Part shown: piece after piece, positions 52,001-63,587 of the stretch | Position numbering within the stretch: the first letter of the stretch is position 1 | Layout of the letters: the number at the start of each line of letters is the position of its first letter | NCBI GenBank assembly: GCA_009760855.2 | Contig: WPIO01000059.1 | Span: forward strand, 790,501-854,500 | DNA length: 64,000 nucleotides | Direction: 5' to 3' | DNA from: Cristatella mucedo | Lineage: Eukaryota > Bryozoa > Phylactolaemata > Cristatellidae | The notes under the pieces: model-generated | What the model was told of the DNA's origin: nothing | The model's input: only the letters and a program-made list of their open reading frames with translations | Databases searched by the model: none | Translations under genes and position numbers: made by a program

Positions 52001-53214
52001 GCCGTGGGCCGAGGAAAGAGGCGGCGGCAAAAGACTCGGTGGCAGCAAGACGGCATGCAGCAGCAGCAGCGAGCGAGAGCGGCAGCGTTAAGCGAGCATA
52101 CCTGCGAGCAATTGTGATTAGGCTCGGTGCCGCCCACCGATCCCAAGCTGCTGCTGCTGCTGCTGCCGCCACCACGCGCAGCCCTGCTGCTGCTGCTGCT
52201 GGCCGTCCTGCCGCCGTCACCGCTGCTTCCGCCTCCGTCACTGCTGCCGCCGCCGCCGTTGGAGATGATGCACTTGACACTCAGGTCCTGAGGGCAGAGC
52301 AAGATGGAGGGGGCGGGTAAGAAGAGTGCGCAGCAGCAGATCACCCCCTTCCCAGCCAAGCGATTGCCGCCTCGCTGCTGCCAACGCTGGCGCCTCGATC
52401 ATTAAGCCGGCGATGGCATAAAGATTTGGATGCATTTCGGGGATGGCAGGCATCGACGACCATTATCGGCACACACACACACACACACCAGCCGGGCACA
52501 GCACAGCCGAGAATCAGGCCTCATTAGCTTCCCTCCTCTCGTAGCTAGCCAGAAGCCGATGCAGAACCCTTCTTCCCTGCGCGGGCTGGCGCAGGCGTTT
52601 GCTCGGCGCCAGCCAGCCAGCAGCCGGCGAGGCCGGCAGCGGGTGGGCGGACGAGCGAGAAGGCTGGCAGGGAGGGGGGGAGAGCGATTGATGGCCGCCG
52701 ACGCAGCCGCAACGCGCGGTCGCCGGCTGCACCTTTTCCAGCGTGACGGTGCCATCGCCTTCCGTGTCGCGCCTCCCCTGCCCGGGCGACCTGTCCACCT
52801 GGGCTATGACGCCGTCGGTGCTGGCTCCGGACGACGATCGCTCGACCTGAGCGATGAGCGCGCCGATATCCGACAGCAGCGGCGGCGACGGCTGCGACAC
52901 GTCGGCCTCGGCTTGGGACGTTGCATTGTCGCAACGGTCGCCGTCCGCACCTGGCGCGCTGGAGAGCGGCGGCTGCGACGCAGCCGCCGCCGACGGCGGA
53001 ACGAATCCTGAGTGGACCTGAGGCCGAGCCGGCTGACTGCCGAAGCAGCACAGCAGAGGTGCGAGAACGCTGCTCCGCCGGCGCTTGACGACGACGCCGC
53101 CGCTGCCGCCGCCGCCTCGCGAGCCAGCGGCGGAGGCGGCGCTGCAGCAGCCGCTTCTGCTGCCGGTGCCGCCGGGTCTGAAGAGACCGTTACTCTGTGC
53201 CGGAGGCGTTGGAT
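43903..53214 (-). CDS. CTD small phosphatase (SCP/CTDSP family), first exon not found
   Basis: Eight minus-strand exons join in phase: 52733-53214, 52102-52287, 48137-48241, 47103-47159, 46726-46818, 45855-45953, 45426-45512 and 43903-44070. Family knowledge: these FCP/SCP phosphatases remove phosphate from the RNA polymerase II CTD and from SMADs, acting at promoters and on neuronal gene silencing. The catalytic domain is complete: [18 protein letters not shown] (DxDx[T/V] nucleophile), [94 protein letters not shown] and [19 protein letters not shown]. All internal junctions are phase 0 between these blocks. The first seen exon starts in phase 1 after TTTCCAG, so an upstream start exon is needed. 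It holds [16 protein letters not shown], equivalent to the basic/Cys-Cys membrane-anchor segment of human CTDSPL. The N-terminal part (over 220 residues) is much longer than the human one, and the C-terminus ends in a Gly/Ser tail. The weak donor AAG|GTGCAG at 52733 is the least certain join. Confidence 0.9.
44411..45345 (+). mobile_element. L2-like LINE, 5'-truncated, inside CTDSP last intron
   Basis: Very similar to the 1734 element from its AAACCYAGTGTKATTCAGAA block onward: [49 protein letters not shown] and the full 3' UTR with (ATT)n. One small deletion near 44850 shifts the frame. It is inserted antisense to CTDSP, between its last two exons. Confidence 0.9.
45355..45392. repeat. (CAG)n tract abutting the LINE tail
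   Basis: About a dozen CAG units with one TAG interruption lie directly next to the (ATT)n tail and 34 bp from the CTDSP exon 45426-45512 donor. Confidence 0.9.
46023..46084. repeat. (GA)n microsatellite in CTDSP intron
   Basis: GA tract 70 bp upstream (gene sense) of the exon at 45855-45953. In the CTDSP transcript it reads as a long CU pyrimidine tract ahead of that exon's acceptor. Confidence 0.9.
47895..47965. repeat. Minisatellite, about 20-bp unit
   Basis: CATCACCATAGCAGCAGCGG-type units repeated about three times, then CATCATCACCATAGCTACCATAGC. Confidence 0.8.
48700..49150. repeat. Unknown dispersed repeat, copy 2 (pair with 18.15-18.66 kb)
   Basis: Ordered similarity to the 18-kb copy as described there. 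In this copy a plus-strand frame reads [19 protein letters not shown], then a frameshift, then SRVIGKS. This hints at a decayed transposase-like protein; the family is not recognised. Confidence 0.5.
49480..50480 (-). pseudogene. Decayed Tc1/mariner transposase
   Basis: Minus-strand frames give, N- to C-terminal: [20 protein letters not shown] (helix-turn-helix), [71 protein letters not shown] (equivalent to the HDNDPKH box), [11 protein letters not shown] (the SPDLNPIEHLW box) and [11 protein letters not shown]. The whole Tc1 DDE transposase is represented, but in several frames with stops, so it is dead. Terminal inverted repeats were not located. Confidence 0.85.
50635..51320 (-). mobile_element. 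L2-like LINE fragment, 5'-truncated
   Basis: Left end (TAA)n, then the conserved tail. The minus strand encodes a clean ORF 3' part ([20 protein letters not shown] through [14 protein letters not shown]), open for about 150 codons. It is in sense orientation to CTDSP and among the youngest copies. Confidence 0.88.
52148..52265. repeat. (CTG)n/(CCG) triplet-rich coding segment of CTDSP
   Basis: CTG and CCG triplets here encode the Gly/Ser/Ala runs of the second N-terminal CTDSP exon on the minus strand. The minus-strand frame reads [16 protein letters not shown] and [12 protein letters not shown]. Confidence 0.7.
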
Positions 53215-54458
53215 CTGGAAATTGGCACGTGACGTGATCGTGGCCGCGTGAGCGAAACGCAAGAGTGCAAGCAGAAGCTCAGGGCGGGCGAGGGCTGGAC
53301 AGGCGACAGCTGGCTGCTCGATCGCGCTGTCGTCCGCGTAAGTCAAAGACAAGGACGGCGGCTTCACGCGCACGCTCGCGCAGAAGCCCAGATCGAAGCG
53401 CACATCTTCTCTCCAGCCAGCACCCGCTTCCGGGTGCAGGAGCAGCGCTGCTCAGCGGTGCCTGGCTGGCTGGTGGCTCCTAGCTCTGGCAGGGAGCGAG
53501 GGCAGAGGGGTCTCCACCTGCGGCCCAGGAAGGCAACAGCTGACCTCGCCCGCCCGGCGACCTGCCCGGCGGCCTGTTAGAGGCGACACCTGCCGGCGGC
53601 CTGCCTTGCACGGCTCGATACAGCTTCGGGTGCGCGCTCGAGCCGTCAAGCAGACGAGGCCATACATAACCGGTCCAGGAAATCTGCTGTGTAATAACTG
53701 TCGTTAAGGTGCACCACGAAAAGGACGTGAGACATGCATCCAAGTTTGAAGCAGATTGTGCTTGCTGTGGCAAGCTGCAAGGCAGCGACGTTCGTGGCAG
53801 GCTTTCAAAGCAGTACAACTAACTGATCGTGCACTGGAGCTCTAAGAATGAGCAGTTTAAACTCACTTTACTCTAAACTCACCATGCTCTAAGGAAGAGT
53901 ACTTTAAACTCACTTGAGCACTCACACGCCAGCAGCGTGAAGACTTTCCGCTCACCCATAGTGATGGCCGTCAGCTGCTCTGCCGGTACTTCCGGTAAAG
54001 ATAAATGTAAAGAGCGGTTGGCTGATTCGCCGGCTGTTTCATTTGTGTAGCAGTACACGAGCCCTGGGGCACTTGCTAGAGAACGCCCTGCTGAAGGGCT
54101 CGAACCCACGTGACCCAGGTCACGCTTGAAGTGTGAGCGGCACTCTACAGCTTGGTGCTCATGCCCAGAGCTCAGAGGGGTGGTACCAATGCAATGTTCT
54201 GGCTTGCCACGCAAGCTTGCAGGCACGCATGCTGCAGCGGCCAAATATCACATATCGGGCACACACATTCCAAGCTCTCGACCACGGCGCAGGACAGACA
54301 GCCGGTCGACCAGTGCTGCAGGCTATCTCACGGTGGATGCCGGCACAGCACTGCAGTGGCACATCGAGAGGCGCCGATAGTAAGTGGCAACATCGCATGC
54401 CGGCGCCACGCTGGCTGCACTGGACTGGCTGCGATGCTGCTGCTGCTGCTGCTGCGTG

Positions 54459-54602
54459 GGCCCTGATAGCCCAGGAGGTAATGTGCAAGCTCTTCACGAC
54501 CGACGCCGCGGGTTCGAATCCTGCAGTGGGCGATCCTTTTATTGCCAACTTCAAGTGGTGGCAATAGCCACTAAGGCTCTTCTGCTGCTATACAAGTGAG
54601 GC
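54459..54602 (+). mobile_element. tRNA-derived SINE (family A)
   Basis: CCTGATAGCCCAGGAGGTAA (A-box region), a perfect B box GGTTCGAATCC, AGTGGGCGATCCTTTTATTG, GTGGTGGCAATAGCCACTAA, GGCTCTTCTGCTGCTATACA. It is close to the copy at 60733 and probably among the younger ones. Confidence 0.8.
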
Positions 54603-56768
54603 TGCTTAAATCAGCTAACATTTATTTATAGGCAGGACGGCGAAGGAAGCCAGTGAACCTGAGCGCAGTGAAGGAAGGCTGTCGTCACATGCTCTGCATA
54701 TAGACATCGACCTCAGCAGAGCTCAGCCAGCTCGCCGTGTGAGGAAAGGCATTACCTCCAGCAGGCAAGAGCTTGCATGTGCCACGCCCTGTACCATCTC
54801 TTCCCCCCCCCCCCCCCCCCCCCGTGCCAGCAGCTGGGAGCTTTGAGCAGGCAGCCGGGAGAACGACCAATCAGCATGGGGGGAGCATGTGGGAGCAGCC
54901 TGCAGCGGCACAGGAGTAGCTGACGTTGCTGCATGACCTCCCCTGGCTGACGGCAGGTGTCCATTACCACACTCATTGTGTGACCCAATTAATTCCGATG
55001 GCGATCGTTAGCAAGGTTAGCAAGCAGCAGCACCTCTTCCGAGCCAACGGCTCGACGAGCCGTTGGCTGCGTCCGGCCACCGAGTTTCTGCACGACGCCT
55101 GCCCGAGCACTAGCAATGCAATGGCTGGCTGGCGTCACAGCTGGCCTCAAGCCGTCGGCCATGTTCCGGCTGTGTCGGCATACCAGATGATGAAGTCGGC
55201 AGCCAGCTCTACTGCTGCCGAAGCAAGGGAAAGCCGGCTGCCTCCTGAGAGAGTGCTCTCTCAGTGTTCAGTCAAAGGGTTCATTGATGCCTAGCAAAGA
55301 GTCTATGAAGGCACACCTTTCAGCCTATTCAGCACGTCACGGCAGTAGACCAAAGACACGTACAATGAGGCCAATGTGTGCCCCTAGTCTGCGCCGGCCG
55401 GATAATTAATCTCCAGCAGGAAGTACACGGTTCGGTCACCGGGCATGCAGCAACTGCAGTCAAACTTGCCTATACACGGCACCTGCCGGGCAAAGGTCAA
55501 AGGTGGCTCTTACGCTTGCGAGCAGATGATGCTCACATAACAGGCTAGATAAACTATTAAGTAGAGTCGCCTGAACTCTCCCCTTCCCAGCGTGAGAGCA
55601 CGTCCCCACCGATGAGCTGGCTTCTCTTCGACCCGGCTCGACTGTGTTTTGGGCGATGCGAAGCCCGGCTGACATGCCAAGTAGTCGCGTACGTTTTCGG
55701 GCAGGGACTGCCTGCCAGTGGGCTCCTGAGTTGCAAGCATACTCCCTCCCTCCCCCCCCCCGTGAGATGGCATGCCATGGGTTCGAAGGAGGAGAGCAAT
55801 CTGCAATGGCTTTCGGACTGGGATGAGCTGCAGGCCAGCTCAAGACTGGCTGGCCAGCAGCTGCTACCACGAGCTCGGACGCGAAATGGCTCAGCTCTGC
55901 TCTGCATTCAATAGCAGGAGCAGCAGGGCAGCAGGAGCTGCCGGCCGCTGAGCGGCTCCTGCTGCCTGGTGCCACGTGGTGCCTGGGCTCCAGCGGCCCA
56001 GAAAATCGATCGATGGCTGCGGCAGCATGCATACACATATATATTTGCTCGAACTCCACGGTCCAGAAAAAACCATTAACCTCGTAATCCGAGGCGAATC
56101 TGCAAACCCACCGGTTGCCACATAGCACCTGCGCCTGGCCTGTCGACCTGCTGTCGCTAAATGACACTCCCCTCCCCTCCCCAGGTCACCCTTGCTGGAC
56201 AGCTGGAGCTGCTGCACGTCCTCGGCTGACTCTGCTGTGCGTCCCACCCATCCAGCCCGAGGCGGGCGGCAGTGCTCTCGTGATCTCTCTCACGGTGCCA
56301 GCTAAGCCCTCATGCTCACTCAAGCTCTCTAACAGACGGCTGCCACCACCACCCCTCTTCACCCACTCAACCACCCCCCCCCCCCGGCACGGCAGTGACA
56401 CCGACGTCGCTGCTGCTGCTGCAGCGAGGCTCCCGGAAGGATGCAGCAAGCATCCGGCTAGCTAGCCTCGAGCCGGGGCTTCGATTGCCACTCTCAAGCT
56501 CCTCGGTCACTCAAGCCTCAAGCCAAGCAAACGATGCTGCTGCTGCCGCCGCAGCTGCTCTCAAGCGGCCGGCCGCGCACGACCGAGTACCAATCGAGCA
56601 CTCACAGGCCAAGGTGCATGTCGGCACTCGATAATAACAGCAACAGATTGTGCCGGTGAAAAATTGTGGAGAATTTCGAGTGGCTTCTGCTGCTTGCTCG
56701 GTCTCTCCGGGTCCGCTGTTTCCGGCTACGAGCTCGGACCTCTCTTTCAGCTTCTGCGCCCCTAGATC

Positions 56769-56920
56769 TTAGCCCAGGGGTCAGGGGTCAGGTGCTTGCA
56801 CTTCACGACGGACGCAGGTCGAGGGCTCGAGTCCTGCAGTGGGCGATCTCGCATGAGCGCTCTCTGCAGGCGGGCGGTGGCGATGGCCGTCAAGGCCCTT
56901 CTTCTGCAGCTGTGTGTCAA
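56769..56920 (+). mobile_element. tRNA-derived SINE (family A)
   Basis: TAGCCCAGGGGTCAGGGGTC with an 8-bp internal duplication, GAGGGCTCGAGTCCTGCAGT (B box variant GGCTCGAGTCC), and the body GGTGGCGATGGCCGTCAAGG. Confidence 0.7.
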
Positions 56921-56939
56921 TGAGGCCGAGTGCTGAGTG

Positions 56940-57090
56940 ACCTCAACTGCACTGCTGGATGGGTGGCCAGCGCAGGTCGGAGAGAAGTGGCATAATGAGG
57001 CAATTGCAACGTTCACGACAGTCAAGCTGGCTGCTGAGTTCTGAGCCAGCTGCAACATTCGGTGGCCAGCGGCAGGTGGCTCATACAGCC
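56940..57090 (-). repeat. L2-like LINE coding fragment
   Basis: Minus strand reads HRMLQLAQNSAASLTVVNVA and CHFSPTC in alternate frames, matching the [18 protein letters not shown] region of the LINE. No tail is present. Confidence 0.6.
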
Positions 57091-57366
57091 ACAAACGGAA
57101 GTGAGGCGAGAAGTGAGCAAAGCCGAGGTGGATGGTGGGAAAGAGTGTGGTAAATCGGGAAGTTACGCAGCACAGACCAGCTGCTAGATGCGCGGTGACA
57201 AGAGCAGAGCTGCGGGAGCTTCGAGCTCCACGAAAGTCTGTGATTTGCGATGCAAAAGCATCGGCTGAGCATCTCTGAGCAAACTAAAACTACAGCTAAA
57301 AGGTAAGTCGAAGTGAAGGAGGAGGCGGCGGCGGCCTAGGCCAGCAGTAAGCGGTTCAGCTGCTAC

Positions 57367-57501
57367 CTCGTCCGCGCGGCGGCTTTGAAGTTTAGCGCAC
57401 AAGCTGTGTGCTCCTTTGCTTCTCCTCCGCTCAGCCGCCCTCCTCTCAGCCCCGGCTTCGTCGTAAAGCGTTCGGTGGTCAGCGATGAGCTGCCGGACGC
57501 C
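57367..57501 (-). CDS. Unassigned exon-like block, 45 codons
   Basis: On the minus strand GCCTGTGCTGCCAG (acceptor) opens a phase-0 block reading GVRQLIADHRTLYDEAGAER and RAAERRRSKGAHSLCAK, ending at donor GACGAG|GTAGCA. Charged and helical in character, with matching splice signals at both ends. It lies upstream of CTDSP on the same strand, but its phase-0 end does not fit CTDSP's first seen exon, which needs phase 1. Family not recognised. Confidence 0.3.
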
Positions 57502-58030
57502 CTGGCAGCACAGGCAGCCTGCCGGTGATGCCGGAAGTGGTTGGCAGTTGACAGCCGACCTCTCGTCCTCAGCTCGGCTCATCCGAGGCTCATCACTCGT
57601 GGGCAGGGCACCGCCGGGTCAGTCGGTCAGTCAGCCATCAGCCGGGGGTCGCGGGTCAGCCCCGATGGGTAAGGCATGACGAGCCTCGTGACCAGCGACT
57701 GCTGCGATCTGCCGCATCGCAAGGAATCGCTGCTCCGGAAACGGAAGGGCCGAGGACAAGAAAGCCGAGGGAGATGCATGGAGCACTACCTACGTCAGCT
57801 CATCTCTAGTCGCCTCAACCTCTCACAGTAGTCGCCGGGCATTGGCTGCTGCCGCCAGCCACTGCTGGCAACAAAGCCTGCAGGTCAGGCTTCGACAAGC
57901 CCCAATCTATTGTCTGGTTTCATTTAACTTTCGAAAATATACCGTCTGCCGTGAACAAGGGAAGACCCGCAAAAATGTTCACCTCGAGTGGAGACTGATT
58001 GCGCACGACCCGTAGGTTTAGAGCCCACAT

Positions 58031-58158
<128 letters not shown>

Positions 58159-58359
58159 TCTCTCCTAATTGAGCTACAGGGACTACCTCTCTACAGGACT
58201 CACTGCTCTACAGGACTTGCCATTGTACAGCACAGAGTTTTAATTGGTGTCGTGAGCCGAGCTGCAGAGGTGCAACCCTCACACAATCGGTGATTCACGA
58301 CGGAGCCACGGACATGAGAGCAGACTTTGAGCCCGGCCAGCAGTTCCGAAGTGAAATCT

Positions 58360-58391
<32 letters not shown>

Positions 58392-58631
58392 TCTCCCTTC
58401 CCAAGCTTCCCCACCAAGCAGCAGCACCTGCTCCAGCAGCTGGCCTCCGAGTACAATAGACATGGACGTGCCTGGCTCAGGGGCAGCCGAGCTCAGGCAC
58501 CGTGGGCAGCCACATTTATCGGTACCCACCAAGAGCAACTCGTTACTGCTATGGCCGGGCCACACAAATCGAGCTGAGCATTGAAGAGGAGCCTGGCCCT
58601 GAACGCGACCTTGGCCGATGGTGAAAACAAG

Positions 58632-58872
<241 letters not shown>

Positions 58873-59777
58873 TGGACTTTTGCTCTCTCCCTCGATCTGT
58901 CGGTTAGACTCACATCCACAGCAGCTAGGTACCTCTGATGCACATGAGTACTAGCGAGTCGTTGGAATGCAGGTACAGGGCACACAAGACCTGCACGTGG
59001 TACCAGCATGGGTAGAGGTCACGGCACGACTGCTGCTGACATTAGCCATTTACTTAACCATCAGCAGACTCGGCCGAGGGAGCCTTGGGATCCAGGGTTG
59101 ATCCTCACCCCTGGCATCTACCAGTACCATACACCTACGGCATTTCCCTGGCCAATCTACTACCCCACACCCGTGCACAAGCAACGACACACACTGACTC
59201 AAACCAACGTATATGGTGTACCTGTCGCAAAGGTCGTGTGTTCCTAATTGCCACTGACACCGAGCAGCTGCTATCTTGTGCCTCTAGCCCAACGATGCTT
59301 GCTCCCAACCCTTGCCTAACAGCAAGGGTCCCACATTACACTTCTCTCTGCAACAAAGTACACCCGACATGAAGACTATTGCCAATTCAAGCTCGGTTCA
59401 CACTCAGCTCGTACAAGGCCCTGAAAAGTCGAGGTTCCCCAAAGATTATCTAAATTTCCTATCATGGGATATCCAGAAAACATGTGCTAAGTAATGTGAT
59501 CGTTTTGTCGAGAAATCGCAACTCACTGTGACCCAGAATTGAAGAAAAACCTTATCACCAGCCATGGAGGAGGTAAGCACGGTGCCTCGTGTTCACATAT
59601 ACAAGCCGGCTCTCAATATAACTCGATGCACACGTCTGGACGTCTTGAATCCATTAGCAGCATGCAGCTTTGCTTTGCAGGACCCACAATGCAACACTTC
59701 GAAGCAGCCTTCGGATAAAGGTAGCTAACTAGCTTGACTCTGCTAGCTATGTTTTTCACTTTCATCCTCTGCTCAAT

Positions 59778-59950
<173 letters not shown>

Positions 59951-60044
59951 GCCAAGCCAAAACACAGAGAAGCACACAAGCTCATCAAACTCACTGCGTG
60001 GCAATAAACAAATATGAATGCAAGCTGTGCAACATCCGGCCATC

Positions 60045-60220
60045 CGGTTAATAATAAATTGTATATAGCACCCTCAGAGAACTCAATCTGTTTCTATGCA
60101 CTTTACATTTGCTGCAAAGGAAGCGCGTTCGAATGGCTAGTGGTAGCATGCTCAATAAATAACAAGAATAACATGGTTAGGAGTGCCACGCACAGGGTCA
60201 GCATGAAAGTATGGTGAGCG
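60045..60220 (-). repeat. L2-like LINE 3' tail
   Basis: TTAATAATAAATTG, then CACCCTCAGAGAACTCAATC, CTTTACATTTGCTGCAAAGG and adjoining UTR. Confidence 0.75.
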
Positions 60221-60732
60221 GTTGCCATGAACTCAAGCTCAGTGATGGGACGACGACAATGAAAGGCCAGAGTTCAAGCGCTTGTTGTGCCATGTGCACA
60301 CGGGAGCTGGAGTGCGCCGACAGGTCGAGCTCGACAGTTATCTGAAACTTCGTGAAGAACTCGGTCAAAATGCTCCGGTGAACCGCTTACCAGGTTGGTA
60401 CACAGGAGGGCGATGGTGATATCATGCATTACTTTTTGAATGTTCGAATGTGATTCTCCGGTATGGCAATCCCGAATACAACGAGCACGGCATTATGGAA
60501 GATCATTTCCAACAAGCACAATGACTAGTGGTGAGATCGCAATGTCTGTTGGGATACTAACTCTGAGCTAACTCTCAAGAGCTGCCAAGCAGTATTGGAT
60601 AGGTTGAGTCGTGAACCTCACATGAAACCCTGAGCTGCATCTTAGGAATCTGTGTCGTTGGCTTTAAAGCTTTCACGTACGGTCGAGGTCAAAAAACGAA
60701 CCAATGCCTCACTGTGATCTCAATCGTCTGCC

Positions 60733-60870
60733 GGGCCGTGATAGCCCAGGAGTAAGGCGTTCGCACTTTAGGGACTTGTCCTCTCATAGTGGGTGATCCT
60801 TTATTGCCAACTGCAAGCACTAGTAATAGCCGTCAAGGCTGTTCTGCTGCTGTAAAAACGAGGCTGTCAA
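60733..60870 (+). mobile_element. tRNA-derived SINE (family A)
   Basis: GCCGTGATAGCCCAGGAGTA, GTGGGTGATCCTTTATTGCC and TAATAGCCGTCAAGGCTGTT. The B box is disrupted in this copy. Confidence 0.7.
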
Positions 60871-62150
60871 AATAGCCATTATAGTTAAAATAGATTTTTC
60901 TTTCTTGTGTCCTTTTGCAAGCTTGTCTAAACACTTGTACTCGTGTGCTACACACAAGGCAGATCATAAGAGGCAGTGGTGGCACTTAAAGCCCCCCCCA
61001 CACATCGGGGAGCAACCTGGGTCGCTCCAATCGTAACTGGTACCGATGAAAAAATTATGTCTTAATTCCACTCGATGAGCAGCAGCCAGCCACCACACTC
61101 CCCGAAGTTCTTGTCGATTAAATACTGTAATTTTGCGCTATAAATTTTCATCAATTGCGAGGGTCTAGCAGCCCACCTGCTTGAAAATCTTTCGGTCCCT
61201 TGCCCCTTACATGATATTACTCACCATTCAATTGCATTTCCCTTTGCAGCAAAAACAGAAAAATGTAAAGCGCCTAGAAAGGAATTTAGTTCTCTGAGGG
61301 TGCTTTATCAAGTGTATTATTATTATTATTTTTACATAAAAGTCTTGCAGTTCTTGCCCGCACCTAGATGAAAATCTTGGCTCTGCTAACTAGTGCTATG
61401 GCATACTTGTCTAAGCATGATGCTTGTGTGTGTGTGTGTGTGTGTGTGTGCGTGCGCGTGCGTGTGTGTGTGTGCGCGTGTGCGCCTTTGCGTACTTCTC
61501 TATACATGATATCTTGCTTGTCATTAACTCTGGGTTATTACTTCTTTTGCAGCAAGTTGCAAAGCACCAGGACAAGAACTCGTGAAAATGATCTAGATCT
61601 ATTGCTTAATCTAGATTTATATTACTGGCACCGAGCCGATGTTGTGGTTGAGGGTAGGAGTCGGCCATGAGCACGAGGATTCTAGCAGCAATCAATGTGA
61701 CGTGCAGTGGCAGCTGGCTACATTCGTGCAAACTCATGGGATTCACAATCAACTGGGTGTTCGAGTAATCAATTCTTCACGGTTCTTAATTCTAGCTGCC
61801 GTTCCTCATCAACTGCACTTAATTGCATCGCCTTACACAGAAGCCTGGCCAATAAAAAGCTACCGAACTTGCCATCACTCAATTTTTTAGCATCTGAGAT
61901 AATTTGGGAAGACATCACCATCCGAACTTGACCTTCACTAAAATTTGTTTACCATCTTTCATCCAAACGAGGCAGGCAACAGCACCTGAACACAGAGCCA
62001 CTGCTGCCTCTTATTCAGGAGCAGCTCTAATATAGCAATGGGGTCGGCGACAGTTTCAGTTTCAGCCTCCTCGTGCCGCCTTCGGATCCTCTATGGACAA
62101 TAAATTAGCTGTTCCACTCTTTCTGCTTTAAAGACCGTTGGCAACAGATG
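60871..62150. other. No supported gene
   Basis: AT-rich single-copy sequence with an L2 tail at 61210-61335 (+) and a (TG)n/(CG) microsatellite at 61424-61488. No exon is recognised. Confidence 0.5.
61210..61335 (+). repeat. L2-like LINE 3' tail
   Basis: ATTCAATTGCATTTCCCTTT, GTAAAGCGCCTAGAAAGGAA, GAGGGTGCTTTATCAAGTGT and (ATT)n. A small AAAACAGAA insertion interrupts the block before GTAAAGCG. Confidence 0.8.
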
Positions 62151-62470
62151 CTCTTGCTCTGCCTGTCCTAGACTGTGGAGCTTGTTTCCATCAATTCTTA
62201 TGCAACGACATCTAGCCTCCTTCTGCCGACTGTGGCACATCCTGTCCAGCCGTCCGGAGCTGCTACTTCCACACCACTCACTACCCCAACTGCTCTCCTG
62301 ACTCAGCGGTGCTTCTCAATTTCTCTTTGTTTCGTGAGATGAAGTCTGTTGGCTACCGAATGCATACTGAAAGCCGCATAGGCTTTGAGTGAAAACTCTC
62401 CTGTGGAACACCCAATAAGTATTCGAGGCTTCGTGGAGTTAAAGATACTTTACATTTGCAGCAGGCAATA
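62150..62470 (+). repeat. Family B dispersed repeat
   Basis: TGTTGGCTACCGAATGCATA, AAAACTCTCCTGTGGAACAC and the upstream block with the TCTTGCTCTGCCTGTCCTAG motif match the other copies in order. The best aligned protein-like segment reads CPRLWSLFPSILMQRHLAS. Confidence 0.65.
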
Positions 62471-63587
62471 AAGGATTGCCTGCTGCTGCAGGACTCGAAA
62501 TCATGACCAGCTCGTAAAGTGCAGTCGTAAAGTGCAGCACCCTACGCTTAGGGAGGGAGATGGGAGAGTTATACGAGCGAACGTAATTGCTTGACGATTC
62601 CTTGCGAACCAACCAACCATACCCCACTCTGTCAGGCACATTGCCCCTTCGATACCAAACCCACGTTCCAGGCCGAATGAGTCCATTCAGCTGCACAGAG
62701 CTTGCATAAATCACCCCTTCACTACACGTACAATGCATTCGTTGTCAGGTGCTCAATGGTGTACGATGAATGCCAGCATTCCTCAAAGCTTTGGTATCCC
62801 GGATATGATAAGCTGACTCTGGCAGCCAGTGGCTGGCCCAGTTAGATACACATTGCTAGCCTACTCCTCAGCTACACTGATAAATAGGACTTGAGCGATG
62901 GAGAAGGCATGCCCTTGACGGTGCCTAAGATGGGTTGACACATGGATGGTAGATAGACCTTGACGGACAAAACCTGGAGTCCGGCTGGAGTCTGGCTCCT
63001 TCGGCAAGAATCGTGCGCGCACCGCGATGCACTAAAAAACCTTAACAGAACAGGACTCGTGCAAGCACTTGATTGGGCCTCGTTGCCAACGAGTAAAAGC
63101 GCATACATTCAACACTTAAAACAGTAAATGCCAAAGAGAGTGCGCATAATGTTGGCGAACTCTAACGGAGGCTGGAAAATCTACGCGGTTCCGCAAAACG
63201 TGTAGAAGTGCCTGGAAAGAGATTCGGTTGTCTTGTGCTGCTACAAAAAATGGCTTATCACCATTCCTTCGCAACAGCGGGCAGTGCTTAGCCAATTTAA
63301 GCACTCGCTGTGAGAGGAAAGCGCCACCTGCTACAATGAGCTCGCTGTCACGACAGCATGCACAGCAGCCAGCCCAGCAGGTGCTTCCGGTCTGAGCCGC
63401 CACTGCTCCACTTCAGAGCCGGCGGCCGTGCGCCCCGAGTGAGGGGACGAGAGAATTGCAGCAGTGCCCCCAAATCGACTCGTGAGACAAGCGTTGCTGC
63501 TGCTCCTGTGCTCACGCAGCTGCCGTCCTGTCGGCCCGCGCTGCCCGCCCAGCCTTCACACCCCGCACAGCGCCGAGCTCCGATTGA
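62471..63587. other. No supported gene
   Basis: SINE-like fragment at 62460-62530 (GCAATAAAGGATTGCCTGCT with a degraded B box), a probable L2 tail remnant near 63205-63235, and GC-rich sequence from 63300. Open frames on the minus strand (for example 63116-63403) are unrecognised. Confidence 0.4.

Larger units (their letters stand above)
48242..52101. other. CTDSP intron between the N-terminal and catalytic exons
   Basis: A 3.9-kb intron. It contains an unknown repeat (48700-49150), a Tc1 transposase remnant (49480-50480), an L2-like LINE fragment (50635-51320) and AT-rich unique sequence. No further CTDSP exon is seen, and the exons on either side join in phase. Confidence 0.7.
53215..57366. 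other. Upstream region of CTDSP, no gene resolved
   Basis: Expected to hold the missing CTDSP first exon, which was not recognised. It contains a (C)n run at 54803-54823 and family A SINEs at 54459-54602 and 56769-56920. It also has a SINE head fragment at 54070-54130 (-), an L2 fragment at 56940-57090 (-), and GC-rich frames with no domain. Confidence 0.4.

Noticed and set aside
53670-53740. Minus-strand VITQQIS as the missing CTDSP first exon (human proteins begin with ...AVITQIS / AIITQV)
   Set aside because: The short match lacks a nearby start codon and a phase-1 donor, and could be chance.
60240-60720. Possible transposase or gene remnant between repeats
   Set aside because: Several short frames look protein-like but no motif could be named and no frame is sustained.
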